Notes under the pieces: model-generated
What the model was told of the DNA's origin: nothing
Seen by the model: the letters and a program-made list of their open reading frames with translations, nothing else
The model's database searches: none
Source of the DNA: Promicromonospora sukumoe 327MFSha3.1
GTDB taxonomy: Bacteria > Actinomycetota > Actinomycetes > Actinomycetales > Cellulomonadaceae
Assembly (NCBI RefSeq): GCF_000385135.1
Contig: NZ_ARQM01000011.1
Span: 992,001-1,056,000 of the forward strand
Length of the DNA stretch: 64,000 nucleotides
Direction: 5' to 3'
Made by a program: the position numbers and the translations under genes
Part shown: positions 24,746 through 33,907 of the stretch, in pieces
Numbering within the stretch: the stretch's first letter is position 1
How the letters are laid out: the number at the start of each line of letters is the position of its first letter

Positions 24746-27287
24746 ACCCATGACCACCGGACGCCGGGGCCGCCTCACCGTCTACCTGGGGGCGGCCCCT
24801 GGCGTGGGCAAGACCTACGCCATGCTGGACGAGGCGCACCGCCGCCGGGCGCGCGGCACCGACCTCGTGATCGGGCTGGTCGAGACGCACGGCCGCGCCG
24901 CGACGGTCGCCAAGATCGGCGACCTGGAGATGATCCCGCGCCGGCTGGCCGAGCACCGCGGGTCCACGCTCACCGAGCTGGACGTCGCCGCGGTGCTCGA
25001 GCGCGCGCCCGAGGTGGTGCTCGTGGACGAGCTGGCGCACACCAACGCGCCCGGGTCGGAGCACGCCAAGCGCTGGCAGGACGTGCACGACCTGCTGGAC
25101 GCCGGGATCGACGTGGTCACCACGGTCAACGTGCAGCACATCGCGTCCCTGACGGACGACGTCGAGGCCATCACCGGGGTGCGGCAGCGCGAGACGGTGC
25201 CGGACCAGGTGGTCCGCGAGGCCGACCAGATCCAGCTCGTCGACCTCTCGCCGGAGCAGCTCCGGCGCCGGCTCGCGCACGGCAACGTGTACCGGGCCGA
25301 GCAGATCGACGCCTCGATGTCGTCGTTCTTCCGCGTCGGCAACCTGACGGCGCTGCGCGAGCTCGCCCTGCTCTGGCTCGCCGACCGGGTCGACGACGCC
25401 CTCACGAGGTACCGCGCCGACCACTCGATCGGCGGCACCTGGCCCGCCCGCGAGCGCATCGTCGTGGCCGTCACCGGCGGCCCGGAGACGGAGACGCTGC
25501 TGCGCCGGGCCGCGCGGATCGCGCAGCGGGCGGCGGGCACCGAGCTGCTGGCCGTGCACGTGCTGCCGACCGACGGCCTGCCGTCGACGCCGTCGGCGAC
25601 GATCGCCGCGCACCGCGCGCTGGTGGAGTCGCTCGGCGGCGTGTTCCACACGGTGGTGGGGGAGGACGTGCCGTCCGCCGTCGTGGACTTCGCGCGCGGC
25701 GTCAACGCGACCATGATCGTGGTGGGCGTGTCCCGGCACCCCGTGTGGCGGCAGGCGCTGCTGGGCTCCTCCAGCGCCGAGATCGCGCGGCTCTCGGGCG
25801 CGATCGACGTGCACCTGGTGACGCACGAGCGGGCGCGGGTCGGGGTGGGCGTGCGCTCGCGCTACTCGTCGCTGTCCCCGCGGCGCCGGGCCGCCGGCTG
25901 GGCGTCGGCCCTGCTCATCCCGGCCGTGCTCACGGCCGGGCTGCTGGCCTTCGGCACGGACGACGTGGCGCTCGCGACGGACGCCATGCTGCTCCTGGCA
26001 GGCGTCGTCGGCGTGGCGATGATCGGCGGCCTGTGGCCCGCCGTCGTGGCCGCCGTGGTGTCCAACCTGTGCCTCAACTGGTTCTTCGCGGCGCCCACGG
26101 GCCAGCTGACGATCGCGGAGGCGGAGAACGTGCTCGCGCTGGCGGTGTTCGTGGTGATCGCGGTGGCCGTGGCCTCCGTGGTGGACCTGGCGGCCCGCCG
26201 CACCACGCAGGCCTACCGGGCGCGGGCCGAGGCGTCCACGCTGGCGGCGTTGTCCCGGTCGGTGCTGTCGGGCCAGGACACGGCCCAGGCGATCGTGCAC
26301 CGCCTGGCCCAGACCTTCGCGATGGCGGACGTGCGCCTGGAGGAGCGCGCCGACGACCGCGCGCCCTGGTCGGTCGTGGCGCACGAGCGGTGGGTCACCG
26401 AGGCCGACCCCGGGGTGGCTCCCCGTGGTCCCGCCGAGGAGGAGGCGACCGTGACCGAGGTGGCGATCGACGACCGGCACCGGCTGGTCCTGGCCGGCCG
26501 TGTGCTGCCGGCGAGCGACCGGCAGGTGGTCGAGGCGTTCGGGGCGCAGGCCGGGATCGTCATGGAGCGGCGCAGGCTGCGCGAGCAGGCCGCGCAGGCC
26601 GAGGTGCTGGAGCGCACCGAGAGCACCCGCACCGCGCTGCTCGCCGCCGTCTCGCACGACCTGCGCACGCCGCTCGCGGCGATCCGCACGGCCGTCGACG
26701 GCCTGGCCTCGCCGGACGTCGAGCTGGACCGGGAGGACCGCGACGTCCTGACGGCCACGATCGCCGACTCGACGCACCGGCTGGAGCGCCTCATCGGCAA
26801 CCTGCTGGACCTGTCCCGCATCCAGACCGGCGCCGTGCGGCCCGCGCTGCGCGCCGCGTCGCTGGAGGAGGTGGTGCCGATCGCCGTCGAGCCGTGGCTG
26901 GCCGACCTCACGCTCGACGTGCCGGAGGACCTGCCGCTCGTGCACACCGACCCCGGCCTGTTCGAGCGGGTGGTGGCCAACGTGGTCTCCAACGCGGTGC
27001 GGCACTCGCCGCCCGGCGCCAAGGTCCTGTTCACCGCGTCGGCCGCGCGCGACGCCGTCGAGCTGCGCGTCGCCGACACGGGCCCCGGCGTGCCGGAGGA
27101 CCGCAAGGCCACCATGTTCGAGCCGTTCCAGCGGCTCGACGACACGAGCGCGAACGGCCTGGGCCTGGGCCTGGCGGTCGCGTCAGGTCTCGCGGACGCC
27201 GTCGGCGCCCGGATCTCCGCCGAGGACACACCGGGCGGCGGCCTGACCATGGTCCTGACCGTCCCGCGTGATGGGATGGTCCCGTGA
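24732..27287 (+). CDS. kdpD: Sensor histidine kinase KdpD
   Basis: An 851-aa membrane sensor of K+ limitation. It has an N-terminal KdpD domain with Walker A (GAAPGVGKT, residues ~16-24) and Walker B-like VVLVDELAHTN, a Usp-like domain at about 235-355, four membrane helices (DUF4118) at about 390-490, a GAF-like region, a HisKA domain with the phosphorylated His642 in AAVSHDLRTPLAAIR, and a HATPase domain with GLGLGLAVASGL. Start: ATG 24732 lies within kdpC; ATG 24750 is an alternative. It overlaps kdpE by 4 bp. Confidence 0.95.
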   Translation: MTHTEPMTTGRRGRLTVYLGAAPGVGKTYAMLDEAHRRRARGTDLVIGLVETHGRAATVAKIGDLEMIPRRLAEHRGSTLTELDVAAVLERAPEVVLVDELAHTNAPGSEHAKRWQDVHDLLDAGIDVVTTVNVQHIASLTDDVEAITGVRQRETVPDQVVREADQIQLVDLSPEQLRRRLAHGNVYRAEQIDASMSSFFRVGNLTALRELALLWLADRVDDALTRYRADHSIGGTWPARERIVVAVTGGPETETLLRRAARIAQRAAGTELLAVHVLPTDGLPSTPSATIAAHRALVESLGGVFHTVVGEDVPSAVVDFARGVNATMIVVGVSRHPVWRQALLGSSSAEIARLSGAIDVHLVTHERARVGVGVRSRYSSLSPRRRAAGWASALLIPAVLTAGLLAFGTDDVALATDAMLLLAGVVGVAMIGGLWPAVVAAVVSNLCLNWFFAAPTGQLTIAEAENVLALAVFVVIAVAVASVVDLAARRTTQAYRARAEASTLAALSRSVLSGQDTAQAIVHRLAQTFAMADVRLEERADDRAPWSVVAHERWVTEADPGVAPRGPAEEEATVTEVAIDDRHRLVLAGRVLPASDRQVVEAFGAQAGIVMERRRLREQAAQAEVLERTESTRTALLAAVSHDLRTPLAAIRTAVDGLASPDVELDREDRDVLTATIADSTHRLERLIGNLLDLSRIQTGAVRPALRAASLEEVVPIAVEPWLADLTLDVPEDLPLVHTDPGLFERVVANVVSNAVRHSPPGAKVLFTASAARDAVELRVADTGPGVPEDRKATMFEPFQRLDDTSANGLGLGLAVASGLADAVGARISAEDTPGGGLTMVLTVPRDGMVP

Positions 27288-28003
27288 CCGGTGAGGTGGA
27301 CGGCGGGGGCGAGCGGTCGGCGTCCGGCAACCGCGTGCTCGTGGTGGACGACGACGCCGCGCTGACCCGCGCGCTGGCGATCAACCTGCGCGCGCACGGC
27401 TGGGACGTGACGGCGGCGCCCACGGGCGCGGCGGCGCTGGACGCCGTGGCGTCCACGCGGCCGGACGTGGTGCTGCTCGACCTGGGGCTGCCCGACATGC
27501 CGGGGCTCGACGTCATCGCGGGGATCCGGGGCTGGACCCGGGTGCCGATCGTGGTGCTGTCCGCCCGGCAGCTCGGCGACGACAAGGTGGACGCCCTCGA
27601 CGCGGGCGCCGACGACTACGTGACCAAGCCGTTCGCCATGAACGAGCTGCTCGCACGGCTGCGCGCCGCCGTCCGGCGCGCGGAGCCGGCGCAGGCCGAG
27701 GAGCCCGTGGTCACCGCGGGCGAGCTGCGCATCGACCTGGCGCGGCGGCAGGTCTCGCGCGCCGGGGAGGAGGTGCGGCTGAGCCCCACCGAGTGGGCGC
27801 TGCTGGAGGTGCTGGTGCGCAACCGCGGCCGGCTCGTGGACCGCAAGCTGCTGCTGCACGAGGTGTGGGGCCCCGCCTACTCGACGGAGACCAACTACCT
27901 GCGCGTCTACACCGCGCAGCTGCGGCGCAAGCTGGAGCAGGACCCGTCGCACCCGAAGCACATCCTGACGCACCCGGGCGCGGGGTACCGGTTCGAGGAG
28001 TGA
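27284..28003 (+). CDS. kdpE: Response regulator KdpE
   Basis: A 239-aa OmpR-type response regulator. The receiver domain (about residues 16-130) has the acidic pocket VDDD and phospho-acceptor Asp66 in VVLLDLGLPD, plus the conserved Lys in YVTKPF. A winged-helix DNA-binding domain follows at about 140-237 (LSPTEWALLEVLVRNRGRLV, then RVYTAQLRRKLEQDP). It overlaps kdpD by 4 bp and is expected to activate kdpFABC under low K+. Confidence 0.95.
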   Translation: MTGEVDGGGERSASGNRVLVVDDDAALTRALAINLRAHGWDVTAAPTGAAALDAVASTRPDVVLLDLGLPDMPGLDVIAGIRGWTRVPIVVLSARQLGDDKVDALDAGADDYVTKPFAMNELLARLRAAVRRAEPAQAEEPVVTAGELRIDLARRQVSRAGEEVRLSPTEWALLEVLVRNRGRLVDRKLLLHEVWGPAYSTETNYLRVYTAQLRRKLEQDPSHPKHILTHPGAGYRFEE

Positions 28004-28115
28004 CGGCGCCCTCGGGGAGCGAGGGCGTCAAGGTCCCGTCAGGATGCGCCGGTCCGGCGTACGGATAACGTTCACGCGGGCGGTTCCGCCGCGCGCCGTT
28101 CGTAGCGTCGCGGGT

Positions 28116-28616
28116 ATGGCCCTGACCTCTGCTTCCCGCCGTTCCTCCGGTGCCGGGCCGGTGCCGGACGCGACGCCGGACGACACCGACCGCGTGCTCC
28201 TGGACGTGCTGCTGCACGACGGGAGGGCCACGCTCCAGGAGCTGGCCGCGGCGACCGGCCTGAGCACCTCCGCGACGTCCGTGCGGGTGCGCAAGCTGGT
28301 CGAGCGGGGCGTGATCGCGGGCTTCCACGCCCGGGTCGACCGCGCGGTCCTCGGCCGGCCGGTGGAGGCCCTGGCCCAGGTGCAGGTCCGCGCGGACGCC
28401 GACCTCACGGCGCTCGAAGGGGCGCTCGCGGGCAGCGCGGCCGTGGTGTCGGCCTGGCAGGTCACCGGGGAGTACGACTACGCCGTCCACCTCGCGTGCC
28501 GGAGCCTGCCCGACGTCGAGGCGGAGCTGCGCCACCTGCGCGCGCAGCCCGGCGTGCTGCGGACGTCGGCGCAGCTCCTGCTGCACCGGGTGCCGTCCTG
28601 GTCGGGGGTGGCCTGA
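28116..28616 (+). CDS. Lrp/AsnC family transcriptional regulator
   Basis: A 166-aa regulator. After a disordered ~20-residue lead, the AsnC-type helix-turn-helix lies at about residues 28-75 (LQELAAATGLSTSATSVRVRKLVERGVI), followed by a RAM ligand-binding domain with VTGEYDYAVHLACRS. The ATG at 28116 was chosen because the long upstream extension is unlike coding sequence. It converges on the DapA-like gene (17-bp gap). A CGTACGG motif occurs upstream of it near 28058 and again around 29621-29660. Confidence 0.85.
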   Translation: MALTSASRRSSGAGPVPDATPDDTDRVLLDVLLHDGRATLQELAAATGLSTSATSVRVRKLVERGVIAGFHARVDRAVLGRPVEALAQVQVRADADLTALEGALAGSAAVVSAWQVTGEYDYAVHLACRSLPDVEAELRHLRAQPGVLRTSAQLLLHRVPSWSGVA

Positions 28617-28633
28617 CCGGGGCGGCCTGGGCC

Positions 28634-29587
28634 TCAGAGCAGGCGTAGCGCGCCCCCGCGCGCGTCGGGGTGGTCCAGCCGGGCGAGGCCGGTGCGGAAG
28701 TCCGGGAGCCCCTCGTACACCTCCAGGTCGCGGCGGATCGCCGCGGCCTCCTCGGGGACCGGGCCGACCAGCGGCAGCCGCACCCGGGCGGTGGGCAGCA
28801 GGCCGAGGCCGCGCAGCACCACCTTGGTCGCCACGGCGGGCGGCACGTGGTGGTGCAGGGCGTGGTCGAGCGGGGCGAGGCGCCGGGCGAAGTCGTCCGC
28901 GGCGTCCAACTCACCGTCGAGCAGCGCGTCCACGTAGGCCCGCCAGAGGGCGGGCTCCACGTTGACCCCGACGCCGACCACGCCCTGTCCGCCGGCGGTC
29001 AGGACCATGGCCGCGGCGTCCGAGCCGGCGTAGTACGCCAGGTCGCTCAGCCCCATGAGCTCCGCCGCCCGGTGCGGGTTCTCCGTGGCGTCCTTGACGG
29101 CCCAGACGTTGGGGTGCTCGGCCGCGCGGAGCAGGGTCGGCAGCTCGAAGCCGACCCCGAACCGGCGGGGGTTGTCGTAGAGCATCACGGGGACGTCGGT
29201 GGCGTCGGCGAGCGCCCGCACGTGGGCGAGGAGCCCGGCCTGCGAGGGCCGGCTGGCCGCGGGGGCGGCGACGAGGACGCCGTCGGCCCCGGCCCGGGCC
29301 GCGGCGACAGCGAGGGTGATGCCCGTGGTGGTGTCGTGCTCGCCCACCCCGGCGACGACGGCGGCGCGGCCGTCGGCGGTGTCGACCGCCGCCCACAGGA
29401 GGGCCGTGCGCTCCTCCGGGGCCAGCCCGCCCGACTCGCCCGTCGTCCCGGCGACCACGATCCCGTCCACCCCCTCTCGCACGAGCCGGTCGACGTGCCG
29501 GGCGAAGGAGTCGAGGTCGAGGTGACCGTCGGTGGTGAAAGGCGTGACAGTGGCGGCGAAGAGCCGCGTGGAGCGTGGATCAGGCAC
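28634..29587 (-). CDS. Dihydrodipicolinate synthase family aldolase (DapA-like)
   Basis: A 317-aa (beta/alpha)8-barrel lyase of the DapA/NanA family. The Schiff-base lysine is Lys165 in VWAVKDAT, the catalytic tyrosine is Tyr137 in VMLYDNP, and the pyruvate-binding GTTGE motif is at about 47-51. Family members condense or split pyruvate with an aldehyde (DHDPS, N-acetylneuraminate lyase, KDG aldolases). The isolated position beside an Lrp regulator suggests a catabolic or detoxifying aldolase rather than the lysine-pathway DapA; this is inference. Confidence 0.85.
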   Translation of the reverse strand: MPDPRSTRLFAATVTPFTTDGHLDLDSFARHVDRLVREGVDGIVVAGTTGESGGLAPEERTALLWAAVDTADGRAAVVAGVGEHDTTTGITLAVAAARAGADGVLVAAPAASRPSQAGLLAHVRALADATDVPVMLYDNPRRFGVGFELPTLLRAAEHPNVWAVKDATENPHRAAELMGLSDLAYYAGSDAAAMVLTAGGQGVVGVGVNVEPALWRAYVDALLDGELDAADDFARRLAPLDHALHHHVPPAVATKVVLRGLGLLPTARVRLPLVGPVPEEAAAIRRDLEVYEGLPDFRTGLARLDHPDARGGALRLL

Positions 29588-29620
29588 TCGATCACGCTAT
29601 TCCGGCGGGTGGGGGAGCGT

Positions 29621-29660
29621 CCGTACGGGCACCGTCAGGAGTTGGCCCGTGCCCGTACGG
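29621..29660. promoter_or_regulatory. Inverted repeat between the DapA-like gene and 29712
   Basis: CCGTACGGGCAC (29621-29632) and its exact complement (29649-29660) lie in the divergent promoter region. Each half contains the self-palindrome CCGTACGG. A third partial copy, CCGTACGA, lies at about 29698. It is a good candidate for a regulator site, possibly the nearby Lrp protein. Confidence 0.5.
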
Positions 29661-29711
29661 GATGCGTCAAGGTCCTCGTCCCGACGATCGCGCGCGCCGT
29701 ACGACGGGGTC

Positions 29712-30176
29712 ATGACTCTCACCGCGCTCCTGCCCACGCTCCGCGCGAGCATCCCCGACCCGCTCGCCGCGAGCGCCTGGCCGGCGGACACCCGGGCGAC
29801 CGTCACCGACGTCGTGGTGGACGGCGTCTCCCTGCACGGTCTCGCGCTGCTGTGCAGCACGCCGTGCGTGCACACTGCGGCCGGCCCGGAGCCGTTCGTG
29901 GTGGTCACCGCCGTCCTGGACACCACGACCACGCACGACGGACGGCGGGTGCTGGTCCTCGACGCCGACCTCGCCACGGCGGGCGCGACGTGGCCAGAGC
30001 TGCGGCTGCTGGGCCGGGCCTCGGTCGCGCGGCTGGTGCCCACGCTCGTCTGCGACCCGGACAAGGTGCCGCTCGCGGAGGTGCCGCTGCCCGCCGACGT
30101 CGGCGCCCCGGACCTGCTCGGCGTGCCGTGCGCGGGCGACCCGCGGCGCGGGTGTGCTCGGGGGATGGTGCGCTAG
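29712..30176 (+). CDS. Hypothetical protein
   Basis: A 154-aa protein without recognised domain, signal peptide or membrane helix. Its composition is strongly Ala/Val/Leu/Pro-rich with alternating beta-strand-like segments (TDVVVDGVSLHGLALL, PFVVVTAVLDTTT) and four cysteines, two pairs of which (CSTPC, and CAGDPRRGC at the end) could form disulfides or bind a metal. The ATG at 29712 lacks a strong ribosome site. Codon use matches the neighbours. The end is 13 bp from the convergent marR gene. Confidence 0.55.
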   Translation: MTLTALLPTLRASIPDPLAASAWPADTRATVTDVVVDGVSLHGLALLCSTPCVHTAAGPEPFVVVTAVLDTTTTHDGRRVLVLDADLATAGATWPELRLLGRASVARLVPTLVCDPDKVPLAEVPLPADVGAPDLLGVPCAGDPRRGCARGMVR

Positions 30177-30189
30177 ACGCCGGGCGCGC

Positions 30190-30621
30190 TCACCGGCGGG
30201 CGCGCTGGTCCAGGGAGGCGGCCAGCGCGACCAGCGCCCGCTGGAAGTCCGCGCGGTCGTCGGCCGGGAGGGCGCCCAGCAGCTCCGTCTCCATCGCGCG
30301 GATGCCGGCCTGGCACCGCTCCAGGACCCGCCGCCCCTCGGCGGTGAGCGAGACGACGCGGTTGCGGCGGTCGGCCGGGTCGGGCACGCGGCTGACCAGC
30401 CCGAGCTCGACGAGCCGGTCCAGGTTGCCGATCAGCCGGGTCTTGTCGCGCCCGGTCGCGGCCGCGAGCTGCGCCTGGGTCGGGGCGTCCCCCCGGGCGA
30501 GCGCGGTGAGCAGCACGTGATCCCACATCTGCAGACCGGCGGCCGCGAGGATCGGCTCCTCGCGGGCGATCACCACCCGCAGCAGCCGGTCGAAGAGATA
30601 GCCAAGCTCGGGACGCTCCAC
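30190..30621 (-). CDS. MarR family transcriptional regulator
   Basis: A 143-aa MarR protein. The winged helix lies at about residues 50-100 (TQAQLAAATGRDKTRLIGNLDRLVELGLV, then the wing DPADRRNRVVSLTAEGRRVL). It diverges from the TIGR03086 gene with 51 bp between start codons, so it probably represses its own gene and that neighbour. Ligands of this family are typically phenolics or other toxic compounds. Confidence 0.88.
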   Translation of the reverse strand: MERPELGYLFDRLLRVVIAREEPILAAAGLQMWDHVLLTALARGDAPTQAQLAAATGRDKTRLIGNLDRLVELGLVSRVPDPADRRNRVVSLTAEGRRVLERCQAGIRAMETELLGALPADDRADFQRALVALAASLDQRARR

Positions 30622-30672
30622 CCGGAGATCCTAACCACCAACCTATGATCTGCGCGGGTGTATCGTCTACGC

Positions 30673-31260
30673 ATGCTTACTTATTCGGAGATGCTCACCC
30701 TGCACCACACCGCCCTCGCCGACACCACCCGCCTCGTCGAGCGGGCCGCCCAGGGCCCGCTCGACCTCCCGACGCCGTGCGACGAGTGGGACCTCGCCGC
30801 CCTGCTGTCGCACATGATCGGCCAGAACCGCGGCTTCGCGGCCGCCCTCGGCGACGGCGACGCCGACATCGCCCTCTACGCGGGACCGGAGGTGACGCCG
30901 GACGGCGCCGTCGGCGCGTGGGCGGAGTCCGCGACGGCGCTGCGGGAGGCGTCCGCGCGCGCGCAACCGGACGCCCCCGTCCACCTGGCCGAGTTCGACT
31001 CCCAGGTCTCGGCGACACTCGCCCTGGGCATGCAGCTCCTCGACGCCGCGGTGCACGCCTGGGACGTCGCCACCACGGTCGGTGCCACCTACCGGCCCGA
31101 CGACGCCACGGTCGCCTTCGTGCTCGACAGCGCGGGCGCGCTCGCCGCCCGTCCGGGCGGGACGCCGGGGGTGTTCGCGGCCCCGCTCAGCACGACCGGT
31201 TCCGACCCGTGGACCGACGCCCTGCGCCTGCTGGGCCGGGACCCACGGCCGGCCGCCTGA
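30673..31260 (+). CDS. TIGR03086 / mycothiol-dependent maleylpyruvate isomerase-like DinB-fold protein
   Basis: A 195-aa protein of the actinobacterial TIGR03086 family, with a DinB/MDMPI N-terminal four-helix bundle. Landmarks are TPCDEWDLAALLSHMIGQNRG (metal-site histidine) and LGMQLLDAAVHAWDVATTVG with a second histidine. Members are metal-binding and some use mycothiol, but the substrate here is unknown. The ATG at 30673 has no ribosome site; a TATCGT hexamer at 30661-30666 would place transcription at or near the start codon, hinting at a leaderless mRNA. The 3' end overlaps the eamA-type gene by 74 bp. Confidence 0.75.
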   Translation: MLTYSEMLTLHHTALADTTRLVERAAQGPLDLPTPCDEWDLAALLSHMIGQNRGFAAALGDGDADIALYAGPEVTPDGAVGAWAESATALREASARAQPDAPVHLAEFDSQVSATLALGMQLLDAAVHAWDVATTVGATYRPDDATVAFVLDSAGALAARPGGTPGVFAAPLSTTGSDPWTDALRLLGRDPRPAA

Positions 31261-32179
31261 CCATCCCGAGCGCGACGCCCGCCACCACGACCGCGACCCC
31301 CAGCCACACGGCCGGTCCCGGCACCGGCCCGCCGAGCGCCACGCCACCGACGGCCGACGCCACCGGGACGACGCCGGTGAACAGCCCGGCCCGTCCCGGA
31401 CCGATCCGGCCGACGGCGGTGTACCAGAGCAGGAACGCCACGACCGTCACGCCCAGCGCGAGGTGCAGCGTGGCCGGCAGGTGCTCGGCCCGCAGGGTCA
31501 GCACGGCGCCCGGCCCTTCGACCGTCAGGCTGAGCGCCCAGAGCGCCACCGCCGCGATCCAGACGGCGTGCAGCGAGACGCCGTGCGGTCCGAGCCGGCG
31601 CAGCACGGGGACGGCGAGCAGCGTGAACCCCGCCTCGCACACGAGGGTGAGCAGGGCGTAGCCGACTCCCGCCGCGTCCGTACGCCCGCCGCCCGTGACC
31701 AGGACGGCGCCCAGGGTCACCACGGCGGCGGCGCCCACCACGGCCGGCGTCGGCCGGGATCCGCCCAGGAGCGGCCCCACCAGGGCGAGCAGCACCGGCA
31801 CGGCGGCGACCGCCACCCCGATCACCGCGGGCTCGGCGTGCGCGACGCCGCGGACCACCCCCACGTTGAACAGCACCAGCCCGCTCAGCGCCACGCCCGC
31901 GAGCCAGGCCCACTCCCGGCCGCAGGGTGCGGGCGGCGTCCGGCCGGTCAGTCGCAGCACCACCGCCAGCACCAGGGCCGCCAGCGTGTACCGCACGGCC
32001 TGCACCGCGAACAGCGGCGCGTCGGCGAGCACGCCGGAGACCGCCACCTGGCTGCCCACCAGCGACATGCCGAGCGCCGCGAAGAGCGGGCCGGTCCAGG
32101 CGGGGCCGTGCCGGTCCGCCCGGGGAACTTCGGGGGTGCCTGTGCCGGCGCGCGGCGCCGGGCGGGTGCTGGTCGTCAT
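31187..32179 (-). CDS. EamA/DMT family transporter
   Basis: A 330-aa membrane protein with about ten helices in two EamA repeats (first repeat about residues 32-160, second about 175-310), typical of drug/metabolite exporters. It diverges from a MocR-type regulator (68 bp between starts), a frequent pairing in which the regulator controls export of an amino acid or vitamin-like metabolite. The Gly/Arg-rich end reads into the convergent TIGR03086 gene for 74 bp. Confidence 0.85.
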   Translation of the reverse strand: MTTSTRPAPRAGTGTPEVPRADRHGPAWTGPLFAALGMSLVGSQVAVSGVLADAPLFAVQAVRYTLAALVLAVVLRLTGRTPPAPCGREWAWLAGVALSGLVLFNVGVVRGVAHAEPAVIGVAVAAVPVLLALVGPLLGGSRPTPAVVGAAAVVTLGAVLVTGGGRTDAAGVGYALLTLVCEAGFTLLAVPVLRRLGPHGVSLHAVWIAAVALWALSLTVEGPGAVLTLRAEHLPATLHLALGVTVVAFLLWYTAVGRIGPGRAGLFTGVVPVASAVGGVALGGPVPGPAVWLGVAVVVAGVALGMVRRPAVGPGPAGAGRRSTGRNRSC

Positions 32180-32247
32180 GTCCGTGAGCCTGCCCGCGCT
32201 TTGGTATATCTGACAGAGCCAAGACCGCAGAGATCGAGGGGACCAAG

Positions 32248-33789
32248 ATGCCCGGGGCCGACTTCCTCCAGCTCGACCCCGCCCACGCCCCGGCCGGCGG
32301 GCTGACCGCCTGGCTGGCAGAGGCGGTGCGGGGCGCGGTGTCCGACGGCCGCCTGGTCCCGGGCGACCGGCTCCCCGCCACGCGCGTGCTCGCCGACCAG
32401 CTCGGCTGCTCCCGCGGCGTGGTGGTCGACGCCTACCGGCGCCTGACCGACGAGGGCCTGCTCGCGGGCCGGCACGGCGGCGGCACGACGGTCCGCGCCG
32501 CCTGGGCCCCGGCGCCCGCCCCTGGCACGGGGATGCCGGCCGCCGCTCCCGGCACCTCCCCGGCGGCCCGCCCGCCGTCGCCTGGCCTGGCGGGCGGCCT
32601 GCCCGGCGCGTTCGCGCCGGCGGCCCCGGTCGGTCCGCAGGCCGACCTGATCGACCTCTCGCCCGGGCTGCCCGACCTGTCCGCCTTCCCGCGCGCGGCC
32701 TGGGCTCGCGCCGAGCGCGCGGCCCTGGACGGCCTCGCCGCCGGCGACCTCGGCTACGGCGACCCGCGCGGCCTGCCCGCGCTGCGCGAGGCGCTCGCCG
32801 GCTGGCTCGCCCGCACCCGCGGCCTGCGCGCCCACCCGGACGACATCCTGGTCGTCAACGGTGTCTCCCAGGGCCTGATGCTGCTCGCCCGGGCGCTCCT
32901 CGCCCGCGGCACCACCCGGATCGGGTTCGAGGACCCCGGCTCCTACGGGGCGCGCGAGCACCTGCGCCGGTGGGACCTGACGCCCGTGCCCGTACCGGTC
33001 GACCGGCACGGCCTCGACGTCGGGGCCCTGGACCGCTCCGGGGTCGACGCCGTCCTGGTCACCCCCGCGCACCAGTTCCCCACGGGCGTGGTGCTCGCGC
33101 CCGAGCGGCGGCGCGAGCTGGTCGCGTGGGCGGGCTCAGGACCGGCGGGCGGTCCGGACGGGACGCCGGGCCGGCTCGTGATCGAGGACGACTACGACGC
33201 CGAGCACCGGTACGACCGCCCGCCGGTCCCCGCGCTGCGCGCCCTCGCGCCCGACCACGTGGTGCACCTGGGCAGCGTGTCCAAGACGCTCGCGCCGGGG
33301 ATCCGGATCGGCTGGCTGCTGGCGCCCGCCGCGCTCCGGTCCGAGCTGGTCGAGGCCCGGTACTGGACCGACCTGGCCAGCCCGGCGCTGCCCCAGCTCG
33401 CCCTGGCGCACTTCATCACCTCGGGCGGCTTCGAGCGGCACCTACGCCAGGTCCGACGTCGTCACCGCGCCCGGCGTGACGCCCTCCTCGCCGCGCTGGC
33501 CGCGCACCTGCCCGGCGCGACGGCCCACGGCGTGGCCGCCGGCCTGCACCTGCTGGTCACCCTGCCGGACGTCGACGACACCGACGTGGCCCGGCGGGCC
33601 GCCGCGGCCGGCGTCCGGGTGCACCCCTTGTCGGCCCACCGGGTGGGCGACGGGCCGCCCGGCCTGGTGATCGGCTACGCCGCGAACCCGCCGGACCGGC
33701 TGGCCGAGGCGGTGGCGCGGATCGCGCGCGGGCTCCGGGTCGCACCCGGCGCGGGAGCCGTCGTCGGCGTCCGGCCGCTCACGCCGTGA
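32248..33789 (+). CDS. MocR/PdxR-type regulator: GntR helix-turn-helix fused to aminotransferase
   Basis: A 513-aa fusion. Residues about 12-80 are a GntR winged helix (RVLADQLGCSRGVVVDAYRRLTDEGLL). A Pro/Ala linker leads to a fold-type I aminotransferase domain from about 130, with the PLP lysine in HLGSVSKTLAPGIRIGW near residue 350 and EDDYDAEHRY near 312. Such regulators sense PLP or amino-acid aldimines. It diverges from the EamA exporter, its likely target. No enzymatic activity is implied. Confidence 0.9.
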   Translation: MPGADFLQLDPAHAPAGGLTAWLAEAVRGAVSDGRLVPGDRLPATRVLADQLGCSRGVVVDAYRRLTDEGLLAGRHGGGTTVRAAWAPAPAPGTGMPAAAPGTSPAARPPSPGLAGGLPGAFAPAAPVGPQADLIDLSPGLPDLSAFPRAAWARAERAALDGLAAGDLGYGDPRGLPALREALAGWLARTRGLRAHPDDILVVNGVSQGLMLLARALLARGTTRIGFEDPGSYGAREHLRRWDLTPVPVPVDRHGLDVGALDRSGVDAVLVTPAHQFPTGVVLAPERRRELVAWAGSGPAGGPDGTPGRLVIEDDYDAEHRYDRPPVPALRALAPDHVVHLGSVSKTLAPGIRIGWLLAPAALRSELVEARYWTDLASPALPQLALAHFITSGGFERHLRQVRRRHRARRDALLAALAAHLPGATAHGVAAGLHLLVTLPDVDDTDVARRAAAAGVRVHPLSAHRVGDGPPGLVIGYAANPPDRLAEAVARIARGLRVAPGAGAVVGVRPLTP

Positions 33790-33907
33790 TCACGATGCCG
33801 CCCCGGGCACCCGGTGGATCTAGGCTTGGCCGTGGCTCGCTCCGCGAGCCCGCCGGGCACCCCGCCCGGACCCACGGATCCAGAACTACGAATCGGAGCA
33901 TCCAGCG

